A stretch of 55,902 bases of DNA from Candidatus Contendobacter odensis Run_B_J11 (GCF_000531125.1 NZ_CBTK010000112.1:1-55902), one strand, 5' to 3'; positions 10,486-22,090 are shown, counted from the first letter of the stretch. The notes: a model not told the origin generated them from the sequence alone. A program made the numbers and translations.

Positions 10486-10503
10486 TGATGTAAGCGCAGG
10501 GCT

Positions 10504-10860
10504 TTAGCCACGCGCCGCCCGGTGGGCACTGGCGCGATGGTCCACTGACCACAGCTTTTCCAGGTTATAGAAATCGCGGGTCTGCGGCAGCATGACATGG
10601 ACTACGATGTCGGCCAGATCGACCAGCACCCATTCCGCTTCCTGTTGACCCTCAACGCCCAGCGGGCGGACACCAGCGGTGAGGCAATTTTCCACCACTT
10701 TATCGGCAAGGGCTTTAACCTGGCGGGTAGAACTACCGCTGGCAACGACCATCAGATCGGTAAAATTGGCGATGTCGCGCACATCCAGCACCTTGATGTC
10801 CTGAGCTTTCAGGTCTTCCAGGGCATTAACAACAATCTTTTTCAGCGCTTCAAGTGGCAT
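10504..10860 (-). CDS. rsfS: Ribosomal silencing factor RsfS
   Basis: The 118-aa protein of the RsfS/YbeB/Iojap family binds L14 (uL14) on the 50S subunit and blocks subunit joining when nutrients are scarce. The family core is clear: an N-terminal helix, then [50 protein letters not shown] and [10 protein letters not shown]. It lies 16 nt after nadD. The last 15 residues are an Ala/Arg/His-rich tail. Confidence 0.95.
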   Translation of the reverse strand: MPLEALKKIVVNALEDLKAQDIKVLDVRDIANFTDLMVVASGSSTRQVKALADKVVENCLTAGVRPLGVEGQQEAEWVLVDLADIVVHVMLPQTRDFYNLEKLWSVDHRASAHRAARG

Positions 10861-10876
10861 AAAGTTCGGGTCATCC

Positions 10877-11554
10877 TCATTCAGAAATCGTGATTTTAAC
10901 AGGCGGCGCCCGGTACAGCGCCCGGTCGTGGATGTAGGCCAGCGCCGCCTCCGGCAACAGGTAACGGGGCGATTGGCCGTGCGCCAGCAGGGTGCGAATC
11001 CGGGTTGCAGAAATGCTCAACTGAGTGACCGCATGGAACAGGATACTGCCCGCCGGTTTTCGACGCAGCGCAAGAGTATCTTGGATTAGGCGCGGTGCCA
11101 TGAATTTCTCCAGCATCGGTGGCAAGGCCGGCAAAACGTCAGGCCGTTGCATCACCACAATATGAGCGAGATCGCTCAGATTTTGCCAGCGATGCCAAGT
11201 TAGCAGTTCCCGGAAGGCGTCGGTACCGAGAATCAGACACAGCGGAATGTCAGCGCCAAAATCGGCGCGCAGCGAGACCAGGGTATCCACCATATAGGAC
11301 GGCCCTTCCCGACGCAGTTCCCGGTCGTCAACCACAAAGCCGGGTTGTCCCGCTGTCGCCAATTGCGCCAGCGTGAGCCGCTGTTCAGCGGTGATCAGTG
11401 GCGTGGCGCGATGGGCGGGAATCCGGCAGGGAATGAAGCGGACTTCGGCCAGCTCCAGCGTTTCCAGCAGTTCCAGCGCCGGACGCAAATGGCCGTAATG
11501 GATCGGATCAAAGGTGCCGCCCAAAATCCCTATCGGACGGGGAGCGAGGCCCAT
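10877..11554 (-). CDS. nadD: Nicotinate-nucleotide adenylyltransferase NadD
   Basis: This 225-aa nucleotidyltransferase makes deamido-NAD from nicotinate mononucleotide and ATP. It has [12 protein letters not shown] (residues 12-23, with the HxGH element) and the C-terminal ISATRIR version of the ISxTxxR motif. The N terminus has a 7-residue extension before the first strand. It is 48 nt downstream of proA and 16 nt upstream of rsfS, the usual proA-nadD-rsfS-rlmH order. Confidence 0.95.
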   Translation of the reverse strand: MGLAPRPIGILGGTFDPIHYGHLRPALELLETLELAEVRFIPCRIPAHRATPLITAEQRLTLAQLATAGQPGFVVDDRELRREGPSYMVDTLVSLRADFGADIPLCLILGTDAFRELLTWHRWQNLSDLAHIVVMQRPDVLPALPPMLEKFMAPRLIQDTLALRRKPAGSILFHAVTQLSISATRIRTLLAHGQSPRYLLPEAALAYIHDRALYRAPPVKITISE

Positions 11555-11602
11555 GAATCCGGTCTCGGCGCGGGCGGGCTGAGGAGGGTGTAGATAACCA
11601 AG

Positions 11603-12883
11603 TTATTGGCGGATATGACCATCGCCCAGCACCACAAACTTCTGGGTGGTCAGCCCTTCCACCCCGACCGGGCCGCGCGCGTGCAGCTTGTCAGTGCTGA
11701 TGCCGACTTCCGCGCCCAAACCGTACTCGCCACCATCGGCGAAGCGGGTCGAGGCGTTCACCATCACCGAACTGGAATCCACCTCGCGCAAAAACCGCCG
11801 CGCCCGACTGTAATCCTCGGTGATGATGGCGTCGGTGTGGGCGGAACCGTAAGTCGCAATGTGATCCATGGCCTCGTCCATGTCCTTCACCACCCGAATA
11901 GCGAGAATGGGCGCCAGATATTCAGCGTACCAGTCCTCTTCGGTCGCGATTTTGACTTCGGGCAGTAGATCGCGGGTTTTGGAGCAGCCGCGCAACTCGA
12001 CCCCGGCTGCCCGATACCTTTCGCCCAGCACCGGTAACACCCGCTCGGCGATCCCATCAGCCACCAGCAGGGTTTCCATGGTATTGCAGGTGCCGTAACG
12101 CTGAGTTTTGGCGTTGTAGGCGACGGTAACGGCCTTGTCCATGTCGGCGCGGTCATCAATATAAACGTGGCAAACGCCGTCCAGATGCTTGATCACCGGC
12201 ACCCGCGCTTCACGGCTGATCCGCTCAATCAGACTCTTGCCGCCGCGTGGCACGATCACATCGACATATTCGGCCATGCGGATCAGTTCGCCGACGGCGG
12301 CGCGGTCGGCAGTCTCGATCACTTGCACTGCGTCGGCAGGCAGACCGGCGGCGGCTAGACCGTGCTGGATGCAGGCGGCAATCGCCTGGTTGGAATGCAG
12401 CGCCTCGGAACCGCCGCGCAGAATGGCGGCGTTGCCCGATTTCAAACACAGCGCGGCGGCGTCGGCGGTCACGTTCGGGCGCGATTCATAGATGATGCCA
12501 ATCACCCCCAGCGGCACCCGCATCCGCCCAACCTGAATTCCCGATGGGCGATATTTCAGATCGGTGATTTCGCCGACGGGATCGGTTTGGGCGGCGATTT
12601 CGCGCAAGCCTTGCGCCATCGTCTTGATCCCTTTGGGCGTCAGCTCCAACCGATCCAGCAAGGCCGGTTCCAACCCGTTCGTTTGGCCTGCGTCCATATC
12701 CAGCCGGTTGGCAGCTAATAGGGCTTCCGTCGCAGCTTCCAGTGCCTCGGCAATCGCCAGCAGCGCAGCGTCTTTAACTCGCGTTTCGGCGCGACCGATG
12801 ATACGGGAAGCGGCGCGGGCGCACTGACCAACCGTGGTCATGTAGTGGCTAATAGCGTTGGTCGTTTCTACATTTGTGTTCAT
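11603..12883 (-). CDS. proA: Gamma-glutamyl phosphate reductase ProA
   Basis: ProA is the NADPH-dependent reductase that converts glutamyl-5-phosphate to glutamate semialdehyde in proline synthesis. The start chosen at 12883 gives 426 aa and has a GAGGA Shine-Dalgarno 8 nt upstream. The frame is open further upstream to 12955 but has no such site. Family blocks are visible: [54 protein letters not shown] and the catalytic Cys region [15 protein letters not shown]. proB is not in the window, as is usual when it sits with obg elsewhere. The four-gene insert lies directly upstream, so proA may rely on a promoter in the 133-nt gap 12884-13016. Confidence 0.95.
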   Translation of the reverse strand: MNTNVETTNAISHYMTTVGQCARAASRIIGRAETRVKDAALLAIAEALEAATEALLAANRLDMDAGQTNGLEPALLDRLELTPKGIKTMAQGLREIAAQTDPVGEITDLKYRPSGIQVGRMRVPLGVIGIIYESRPNVTADAAALCLKSGNAAILRGGSEALHSNQAIAACIQHGLAAAGLPADAVQVIETADRAAVGELIRMAEYVDVIVPRGGKSLIERISREARVPVIKHLDGVCHVYIDDRADMDKAVTVAYNAKTQRYGTCNTMETLLVADGIAERVLPVLGERYRAAGVELRGCSKTRDLLPEVKIATEEDWYAEYLAPILAIRVVKDMDEAMDHIATYGSAHTDAIITEDYSRARRFLREVDSSSVMVNASTRFADGGEYGLGAEVGISTDKLHARGPVGVEGLTTQKFVVLGDGHIRQ

Positions 12884-13016
12884 TAAAAATTTCCTCATTG
12901 ATACCCTATCAGTATCGGTAATATAGCAAGTTAGCCTTTGGTATTTCTCCGACAAGCCGATAAGGAAAACTTCACGCTATTTTGCGACTACTCATAATTA
13001 AACTACTTGGTCTGCT

Positions 13017-15356
13017 TTAGGAACGTTGGACAGAAACACCAAGTAAATTTTCGAGAGCAACAGGATCAATGTCGCGCCACTCGAAGCGTTCCATTGTTGC
13101 TTTCATTTTCTCATATTCAGGTTCAGTCAAAAGATCGGTGATCTCGAAGCCTGCGTTTTGCAATCCTGCCTTGCTGATATTATTCCAAGTGCGCATTTCT
13201 TCCAGAAGTTTGATGCAATGAGCTTTCTCAGAAAGCCCAATTTTATAGACGGCTTCGCCAAATTCGCCAAAACCCTGTATCAGATATCCAATCCCCTGTA
13301 GTTTTACGCTGATAGGATTTGCAGAAAAACTACCTAATGTACTCCCGATACCAGTAAACCATTTGCCTCCCCAAATTACCAGATGCCATTTGTGCATTCC
13401 ACATGCATCGTCAGGTGTGTATCGTTCCAGTAAATCCTTACCATAAGTCTTATCATAGAAGTACTCATAAGTTGTTAGCCCTGCAGAACCTACGTCTGCT
13501 AGCGCCCCAAGTCCCTTCCCAACTTTGCCCCATTTACCAATTTTATCAGCTAGTAGCTTCTTGGCGGCATCTTCGCCTTGTTTAGTTACAATTTTTGTAT
13601 ACCACGGGGTAACGTGGCCTAGTGCCGCAAGGCCGGAAAATTGAAATACCGATGACATGAGAGTACTCGTTTTGAAAAAAGCGTCGGCGAACTTATAGCT
13701 AGTACTCTTTTTTCCCTCCCCATTCTTTTCCCAAGCTTCGGCAAACGCATCCCATGCGGCAATTGCAACAGCACCCTTGAGAAAGATTTCTAAACCTTGA
13801 ATCCAATACACAGCTTTGTAAGCACTTTTTCCGTCACCTTCCTTTAGTCGGTCAGTAATTTTTGCCGGAGTCTCTTCCTTAAGCTTGTTGATTTCTGCCC
13901 CTAGTTTCTTAATTTCTTGGTTAATTTTATTAACTTCATTGTTAGAGCGGATCATATCTTCAACAATTTTGCGCTCACGCATTTTGCCTCCAGCAAACCT
14001 ACTGGCAAGGCGCTCAGATTCCTTACATCCTTCACGGGCATACGATTTTGCCAGATCCTCAAGCTCTCTGCTCCTTTGGTCGATTTTTTGTAGCAAAGCC
14101 TTCTCAGGCATAATGAGCGAGGAGCGTTGTCCTGCGTACTCTCCAATTTTTTGATATAAACCTTCGATCTTTTCTAATGGTATACGCTTTGTGACCCATT
14201 CGATTGATAAATAGTTCACCATGGTTATTACATATTTGCGTGTGCTGTCCATCCACTTGATGGCACCACGGGGTTTTTCAGTGGTGAAATGGGTCTTACC
14301 CGCTACCATGTTCAGGTAAGGCATGACAAAACCCTGAGCGTAATTTTGCCCATAGTTAAAAGACTCGCCGTAAAGCGCGTTAGGATCCTCTCGAACGAAA
14401 TCACAGGTTTTGGGAATCTTGTTAAACACAAGACCCAAGCGCGCCAGCATGATGCGATGTTCCTCCGCCATTACAGCATCCGCTTTATGAATATGATCTT
14501 GATAACGATCATCTTGCACAAGCTGCCAGAGCAGTTCTGCAATATTATTGACATGTTTCCGAAATAAAACGATGGAGTCGTTGGGATAGCCGTAATTAAT
14601 TAAATTGAGGGATTCGATCACGATATTTCGAAGGGTTCCCTGCATATACCTATAGTCATCCATTGACTGCACGTTAATACGCATATTTCTGCCGGCTTGG
14701 AAAATCACGTCCATGAACGCGGAGATATGAGACGCTATCTCGCTTACGTTTGAGACTCTGGCAACTTGGAATTCATGTGTATGGATTAGCTCGTCCAACG
14801 TATCGACGAGGCGCGAAACCCGATACAGGAAGTGAAAACGGCTGCTGGGAACGACCATTCGCGCCTTCTCACCTTGTGGTGGAACCGCCACTTCGATCAT
14901 TGGCCAATAGCTTGAATGAGGTACGGGCGCTGCGATCCACTGATCGTGGTGATCGTCGTTAGTTAGTACATCATCACCATATATGTTAGGAAATTCGTCG
15001 CGTCGCACAAAGGCGTCCAGCCAAACCTTGTATTTACCTGCGGGCAGGAGAGAAGGCACTTTACCGGTATTGGGTACGGTGACAGCGTTCAAACCTCGAC
15101 GAGTAGTTTCGTCCAAGTACAATTCACCATCGAGGACATAGCCTCGCCAAACGGTTTGGCGCTTGCTGAGATCCTTCAACCATATCTCACCCCAAAGGAC
15201 TTTGTCGGTGAAGAAACAGCTCCCAAGCAAACGTGAATAGTCCCATGATGAAAAAGGAAGCCATGATGAAAAAGAAACCATGTCTTTCTGGATTACCCGG
15301 ACCGGCACTTTTCTAGCAATACGCTTAATATTTTTTACTTTGCTGTTTTGCGTCAT
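13017..15356 (-). CDS. Hypothetical 779-aa protein, candidate secreted effector of the insert
   Basis: I do not recognise a named family. Visible parts in order: a basic N terminus (1-25); a beta-rich stretch to about 190 with many aromatic residues; a helical region to about 420; a charged coiled coil about 460-510 (repeated Asn/Lys/Glu heptads); then Gly/Ala-rich hydrophobic stretches (a segment near 530-545 with FLKGAVAIAAWDAF, one near 580-600, Gly-zipper-like KIGKWGKVGKGLG near 625, and WGGKWFTGIGSTLG near 690); and a charged C-terminal tail. There is no signal peptide. The hydrophobic Gly-zipper segments in a soluble-looking protein would suit a pore-forming toxin delivered by a contractile injection system, but this is inference. 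It is the last gene of the insert, 26 nt after its neighbour, and visibly more AT-rich than flanking genes. No separate immunity gene was found beside it. Confidence 0.8.
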   Translation of the reverse strand: MTQNSKVKNIKRIARKVPVRVIQKDMVSFSSWLPFSSWDYSRLLGSCFFTDKVLWGEIWLKDLSKRQTVWRGYVLDGELYLDETTRRGLNAVTVPNTGKVPSLLPAGKYKVWLDAFVRRDEFPNIYGDDVLTNDDHHDQWIAAPVPHSSYWPMIEVAVPPQGEKARMVVPSSRFHFLYRVSRLVDTLDELIHTHEFQVARVSNVSEIASHISAFMDVIFQAGRNMRINVQSMDDYRYMQGTLRNIVIESLNLINYGYPNDSIVLFRKHVNNIAELLWQLVQDDRYQDHIHKADAVMAEEHRIMLARLGLVFNKIPKTCDFVREDPNALYGESFNYGQNYAQGFVMPYLNMVAGKTHFTTEKPRGAIKWMDSTRKYVITMVNYLSIEWVTKRIPLEKIEGLYQKIGEYAGQRSSLIMPEKALLQKIDQRSRELEDLAKSYAREGCKESERLASRFAGGKMRERKIVEDMIRSNNEVNKINQEIKKLGAEINKLKEETPAKITDRLKEGDGKSAYKAVYWIQGLEIFLKGAVAIAAWDAFAEAWEKNGEGKKSTSYKFADAFFKTSTLMSSVFQFSGLAALGHVTPWYTKIVTKQGEDAAKKLLADKIGKWGKVGKGLGALADVGSAGLTTYEYFYDKTYGKDLLERYTPDDACGMHKWHLVIWGGKWFTGIGSTLGSFSANPISVKLQGIGYLIQGFGEFGEAVYKIGLSEKAHCIKLLEEMRTWNNISKAGLQNAGFEITDLLTEPEYEKMKATMERFEWRDIDPVALENLLGVSVQRS

Positions 15357-15382
15357 TTTTCAAAAACTCACGTGGTATCTAG

Positions 15383-15886
15383 TTAAAGGATTAGTGTACT
15401 ACCTTCTTTCCAAGGTGAATTCGGTTCACCATCCTTCTGTTCCCTTAAGGCAATTCGAATTAACTGCGCCTCTGGTTTTGAATCAGGAATATCAGATTCA
15501 CGCTCCGCTTCCTCAAAGGAATTAGGTAATGCGGATTCTTCTTCGCTCTGAACGGTCGCCGAAGGGTTACTTGCCGTTTCCAATAGATCTTCCAGAAGAA
15601 CTTTGTAGAACGACAGGTAGCGTCCTTCCGCGCCAAGATCGACTTCAAGTGAATACTTACAGCCTGGTATCAAGCCGGTAAAAATGAGTGTCAGGTAGCC
15701 ATCACCGGGTATTGCGTCATCTATTACAGTTCGCTCTTGGTGCAAAGAACCGTCCTCATTGAGCAACCGGTAGTGATCATCCTTAGCCTGCGGCGCGTCG
15801 GGGTTAATATGCAAATCAACCGCTAACGCAGGGAGTGAATTAAATACATTTTCATTCCGTCGTGCTATTTTTTGTGGCAAAGACAT
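15383..15886 (-). CDS. Small T6SS-neighbourhood-type protein (167 aa)
   Basis: The N-terminal 95 residues contain DDHYRLLNEDGS, a PGDGYLTLIFTGL strand and YSLEVDLGAEGRYLSFY. From memory this combination is common in small proteins encoded beside VgrG, PAAR and LysM genes in type VI secretion accessory clusters. I cannot attach a Pfam number. The following 70 residues are acidic, Ser/Glu-rich and probably disordered. It sits 18 nt after the LysM gene and 26 nt before the 779-aa gene, so the three are almost certainly one transcript. A role as adaptor or chaperone for the downstream protein is inferred from position; it might instead act as an immunity or loading factor. Confidence 0.72.
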   Translation of the reverse strand: MSLPQKIARRNENVFNSLPALAVDLHINPDAPQAKDDHYRLLNEDGSLHQERTVIDDAIPGDGYLTLIFTGLIPGCKYSLEVDLGAEGRYLSFYKVLLEDLLETASNPSATVQSEEESALPNSFEEAERESDIPDSKPEAQLIRIALREQKDGEPNSPWKEGSTLIL

Positions 15887-15904
15887 TTTTTGCGGGCCTC
15901 GGGA

Positions 15905-16576
15905 TCAACAACCGTGGATCTCTATAAGTTTACTTAGCATCTGTTCATCTGGATCACCGGATGTTTCCAGTCCATGCTTACCCTGAAATGCACGAATGGC
16001 CCCTTCTGTTAAGGGGCCAAGTTTCCCCTTCTCTGCGGAACACTCGAAGCCCAAATTATGTAGGCGTGCCTGTAGCCCACTGAGGGTAGTCACTGGGTCC
16101 AATCCGCCGAGGTCAAGCCGGTACTCGGCTCCGCTCTCCAGACGAAGAATCGCGTGACGGGCATTCGGCTTTATCCGCTCATCCAGCCATCCGTTTGCAT
16201 CGGTTACCCCACTTATCAATACGGAGCCTTCGACGTCCAAGGTATAGCGTTCATCTGCCAAAGGAATATCTTCTTCAAGTAATTGAACTTTTAAGCGACT
16301 TGGCATACCTTTTCGGATGAATCGATGGTGTGCATCAACTGGTCGATTTTCCTGTTTGGGACGAAGGTCGGGGATGCAAACTTTGTCACCTTTCAGTAGT
16401 ACAAATGGATCCTTACGGACACTTCTTAAATCAGAATTCTCCCCGTGATTCCAAAGGGTTTCCCAGAAAAATCCATACTTCAAAGAAATAGAGTCAAGAC
16501 ACTCACCGTATTGAACGACATGTTTACCTTGACCCACTTTATCATCATTTAAGTAATCTTTTTGATTATCGCTCAT
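15905..16576 (-). CDS. LysM / TTR-like / peptidoglycan-binding domain protein
   Basis: This 223-aa protein has three parts. A LysM-type domain (about 17-70) begins HVVQYGECLDSISLKYGF and ends with KGDKVCIPDL. A TTR/carboxypeptidase-regulatory-like beta domain follows (about 85-150), with LKVQLLEEDIPLADERYTLDVEG and an SGVTDANGWLDE turn. Last is a PG_binding_1-like helical domain (about 165-220) with LQARLHNLGFECSAEKGKLGPLTEGAIRAFQ. There is no signal peptide, so a wall-binding protein without Sec export points to delivery by an injection machine. Similar LysM plus TTR-like proteins occur near VgrG genes. An ACCTT/AAGGT hairpin (16586-16598) just upstream includes the only Shine-Dalgarno-like AAGG. 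The exact role is inference. Confidence 0.8.
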   Translation of the reverse strand: MSDNQKDYLNDDKVGQGKHVVQYGECLDSISLKYGFFWETLWNHGENSDLRSVRKDPFVLLKGDKVCIPDLRPKQENRPVDAHHRFIRKGMPSRLKVQLLEEDIPLADERYTLDVEGSVLISGVTDANGWLDERIKPNARHAILRLESGAEYRLDLGGLDPVTTLSGLQARLHNLGFECSAEKGKLGPLTEGAIRAFQGKHGLETSGDPDEQMLSKLIEIHGC

Positions 16577-16585
16577 TACTGTTAT

Positions 16586-16598
16586 ACCTTTTTAAGGT
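16586..16598 (-). promoter_or_regulatory. Small hairpin covering the ribosome binding site of the LysM gene
   Basis: ACCTT at 16586-16590 and AAGGT at 16594-16598 form a 5-bp stem with a 3-nt loop. Read on the minus strand, the right arm carries AAAGG, the only plausible Shine-Dalgarno about 10 nt before the start at 16576. The stem is short, so any effect on translation would be modest. Confidence 0.25.
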
Positions 16599-16685
16599 GA
16601 GTTTCGTTTAAGTCAAAACGGGGTTTCTAGTAGAGAATTTAATTGGTACAACTTAGTTTGGGGCTAATTCAGGGAAAGTTTTTTA

Positions 16686-16703
16686 GGCTGATCGTGATCA
16701 GCC
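16686..16703. repeat. Perfect 18-bp palindrome in the gap between insert genes
   Basis: GGCTGATC at 16686-16693 and GATCAGCC at 16696-16703 flank a GT centre. No T-run follows on either strand, so it is not a canonical terminator. It lies in the 273-nt gap (16577-16849) that separates the first insert gene from the other three and could be an operator or RNA-processing hairpin. A plus-strand promoter-like pair lies just beside it. Confidence 0.4.
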
Positions 16704-16714
16704 CGGCAACAAGG

Positions 16715-16742
16715 TTGACCAAGAAGTTAGCGACGCTATGAT
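16715..16742 (+). promoter_or_regulatory. Promoter-like sequence antisense to the insert
   Basis: TTGACC (16715-16720) and TATGAT (16737-16742) are separated by 16 nt on the plus strand, a fair sigma-70 match. No convincing plus-strand gene follows; transcripts would run antisense into the 300-aa gene at 16850-17752. This may be chance in an AT-richer stretch. Confidence 0.25.
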
Positions 16743-16849
16743 GAAGAGCGTACCGCATTGTAGGCCCATAGCGGTATAATCACTCATTTTTGATCACCGT
16801 CACTCATCGTGGAGCAGGATCAACCACGTTTAATAATAGGCCACAAATA

Positions 16850-17752
16850 TTAGGCCGAATGCCAAGCATCTTTGTCCAAATTTGGGAAGCTAATTTTGCA
16901 TTGCCCCTCGACAATCTTATCCAGCCGCGCCCAACCATCGCCATCGGTCTTACCCTTGAACTCCTGCTTATCGGGAGTCACGATCAAATAAGCTTCATTA
17001 GGAATCCCTACGCCGTCTTCATCGACCAGTTCTATTTCAATCCAGTGCTGTTCCTTTTCCTCTCGCAGTTTTTTGGCGAGCTGCGACGGGGTGGCTGCCG
17101 ACTCTTCACTGCGCATGGAAATATGGCGCATGGGAATCGTTCGTAACAACAACAGACCGCTGTGGAGTTTTCGATGGTAACGAAGGTCGGGAACCAGAGC
17201 AATGGCTTCTTGCAGCGCTGTTTTTTCAGCTTGGGATAGTGTCGGTGCCGCCACCATTTTTTCGAGAAGTCTCCGCGCCTCGTCGTGCGGAATGATCTCA
17301 TATTGCTCATCGGAATATTCTTTAAGCCATTGCGAAGCCCGGATGATCTGAAACCTGCGCCCTTCAAACAGAAAACTCCCAGCCATCATGCGTAACGCAC
17401 GAAGCACTCGCTCCTCAGCCACTCGCTGTTGATTGACCGGGCTTCCGGTCGCCGCCGCGTTTTCACGACCGTGAATTTGGCCGCAGACCCGCACCCGACC
17501 GATAGCAATCATCCGGGCAACCTGCTTGATAATGCTTTCATCATCCAGCCGGAAAAGCCCTTGAACCTCCCCATGCTGATGCACGATCCGCTGCAAATCG
17601 GCCATCGCCAAAGGATCAGTCTTAAAGCTTTGCAGCCAGAAATGAACCGAGTCGTAATCCATCGAGTGAAAATCTGACTCGCATCCTCTGCACAGATGCC
17701 CTTGACAGAGCGGCCACACTTTTAATTTGGAGGAAATACGCACCGGATTCAT
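16850..17752 (-). CDS. 300-aa protein with C-terminal TTR-like domain, first gene of the insert
   Basis: The C-terminal 60 residues (WIEIELVDEDGVGIPNEAY, then KTDGDGWARLDKI and CKISFPNLDKDAW) form the TTR-like beta domain often found as the C-terminal extension of VgrG spikes and on their cargo. The N-terminal 240 residues are helical. They carry a Cys cluster (C-x4-C-x2-C near residues 15-22) and a Leu-rich amphipathic helix near 180-215, with no family I can name. It starts 14 nt after holA, so it probably joins the leuS-holA transcript. No good Shine-Dalgarno precedes ATG 17752; an internal ATG at 17662 is an alternative. No hydrolase motif is visible. Confidence 0.75.
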   Translation of the reverse strand: MNPVRISSKLKVWPLCQGHLCRGCESDFHSMDYDSVHFWLQSFKTDPLAMADLQRIVHQHGEVQGLFRLDDESIIKQVARMIAIGRVRVCGQIHGRENAAATGSPVNQQRVAEERVLRALRMMAGSFLFEGRRFQIIRASQWLKEYSDEQYEIIPHDEARRLLEKMVAAPTLSQAEKTALQEAIALVPDLRYHRKLHSGLLLLRTIPMRHISMRSEESAATPSQLAKKLREEKEQHWIEIELVDEDGVGIPNEAYLIVTPDKQEFKGKTDGDGWARLDKIVEGQCKISFPNLDKDAWHSA

Positions 17753-17766
17753 TCCTGAAAGCTAAA

Positions 17767-18786
17767 TCATTTTGGCAACAACTCCAAACCCGCCAACCGC
17801 AGACTGCTTGCCAGCAGCGCATCCCACGGCGAGCCGGTTTCAGCCCCCTTAATCGCCCGATCAATCCAGGAACAAGTCCGCAACAGTTGCCGACAATCCG
17901 CCAGCGTCAATCGTTGCAGGGCTTGGTTCAGGAGCGGTTTGCGCTTGTCCCAAACCTTGTGGGCGGCGAATATCGCCTCCAGCGGCTGACGCTGACTACG
18001 GGCAAAGGCCAGCGCGGTCAATACCCGAATCTCCTGGTGCAAAACCCAGTTGATCAGCACCGGCTCCACGTCCTCGCCACGCAGCCCATTCAGAACTCGC
18101 GCCACCCGTTGCGGTTGTCCGAGCAGAGCGGCGTCAACTAAATCATAGATGCTGTAGCGGGAACTGTCGCCTACCGCCGCCAGCACCGCCTCGGCGGTGA
18201 GTTGCCGATCCGCGACCGTCAAGACCAGTTTTTCGATTTCCTGGGCAGCGGCCAACAGATTGCCTTCGACCCGTTCGCTGAGCAGCATCACCGCTTCCGG
18301 CGTAGGATTCAGGCCCCGCGCCCGCAAGCGCTTTTCAATCCAGGCCGGCAATTGCCGCAAATCCAACGGCGCACACACCACCACGACCCCGGCGCTATCC
18401 AAGGCAGTGAACCAGCGGGTTTTTTGCGCGCTCCAGTCCAATTTGCCAGCAGTGATCAGCAATACGGTATCCTCCGCCGGTCGCGTCGCGTACTCGCTCA
18501 GCGCCTTGGCGCCGGCATCACCCGGCTTGGCGTTGCCCAAGCGCAGTTCAAGCAGCCGCCGACCGGCGAACAGGGACAGGCTGGCCGCTTGCTGCCGCAG
18601 CGTATCCCAATCGAAACCGGTCTCCACAGTCAAGCATTCCCGCTCACTGTAGCCACGCTCACGGGCGGCAGCACGGATGGCATCGGCGGCTTCCTGCGCT
18701 TGCAACGGCTCCTCGCCATAGACCAAATACAGCGGCGATAACGTCTTGCGCAAATGCGCGGCAAGCTGGTCGGGGCGCTGTCTCAA
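17767..18786 (-). CDS. holA: DNA polymerase III subunit delta
   Basis: The 339-aa protein matches HolA in size and pattern. The N terminus (about residues 1-35, PDQLAAHLRKTLSPLYLVYGEEPLQAQEA) is the AAA-like domain I without a working Walker motif, followed by the three-domain clamp-loader fold. Delta is the wrench of the clamp loader that opens the beta clamp. The start is TTG at 18786 and overlaps the lptE stop by 4 nt (TTGA); no better start is seen and the N terminus aligns with E. coli HolA. Its place after lptE is the conserved order. Confidence 0.94.
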   Translation of the reverse strand: MRQRPDQLAAHLRKTLSPLYLVYGEEPLQAQEAADAIRAAARERGYSERECLTVETGFDWDTLRQQAASLSLFAGRRLLELRLGNAKPGDAGAKALSEYATRPAEDTVLLITAGKLDWSAQKTRWFTALDSAGVVVVCAPLDLRQLPAWIEKRLRARGLNPTPEAVMLLSERVEGNLLAAAQEIEKLVLTVADRQLTAEAVLAAVGDSSRYSIYDLVDAALLGQPQRVARVLNGLRGEDVEPVLINWVLHQEIRVLTALAFARSQRQPLEAIFAAHKVWDKRKPLLNQALQRLTLADCRQLLRTCSWIDRAIKGAETGSPWDALLASSLRLAGLELLPK

Positions 18787-19289
18787 GATTTAATCGCCTG
18801 CAAGCGGCGGATAATTTGCCAAGCCATATCCTCCGCCATGCTGTCTACCAGCGATTCTTGCGCGGCCTCGAAACCGAGTACCCGGTTCTCGTCGAACAGC
18901 AGGCTGCGATTGGCGCTGATGCTCTCAGCAGGAACCAGGGTTTTACCATTGCGGAGCGTGACCTGATAACTGGCGTCATAGGCCAGCCAATACGCACGTT
19001 TGACATCGAAGCGGTCGGCAGCCACCGTGCGCCGGCTGCTGCCCTCGCGTAAAATAGTAAGGGTTGCCGTCGCTTGATCCGGATCGCGGGTCACGGTCAC
19101 GCCGTTGCTCGCCAGTAAGGTCTGGAGCCTGCGGCTCAGGACGCCGGGCGGTACTCCGATAGCCTGCTGGCTTTGCACATAGGTCACGGCCATTTCCGGC
19201 GGTAATTGCGCCTGACCCCGTAACTGGAAACCACAGCCGGCCAGCAGCAATATCACCAGTCCTAGCCCACTCCGAATCCTCTCGTGCAT
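18783..19289 (-). CDS. lptE: LPS-assembly lipoprotein LptE
   Basis: The 168-aa protein has a lipoprotein signal peptide with lipobox LAGC (Cys19), followed directly by GFQLRG, the usual start of mature LptE/RlpB. LptE plugs the LptD barrel in the outer membrane and is needed for LPS delivery. It sits 9 nt after leuS and overlaps holA, the conserved leuS-lptE-holA order. This is also good evidence for an LPS-bearing gammaproteobacterium. Confidence 0.93.
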   Translation of the reverse strand: MHERIRSGLGLVILLLAGCGFQLRGQAQLPPEMAVTYVQSQQAIGVPPGVLSRRLQTLLASNGVTVTRDPDQATATLTILREGSSRRTVAADRFDVKRAYWLAYDASYQVTLRNGKTLVPAESISANRSLLFDENRVLGFEAAQESLVDSMAEDMAWQIIRRLQAIKS

Positions 19290-19298
19290 GGCGGCGAC

Positions 19299-22041
<2,743 letters not shown>

Positions 22042-22090
22042 TAATAGCGACGATTGCGGCACTTTTTCCGCCCTAAAACCAGAGCGCAGT

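Noticed and set aside
16790-17146. 118-codon plus-strand frame behind the antisense promoter-like pair
   Set aside because: It overlaps the 300-aa gene, reads as scrambled hydrophobic residues and has no Shine-Dalgarno. The promoter pair alone was kept as a weak feature.
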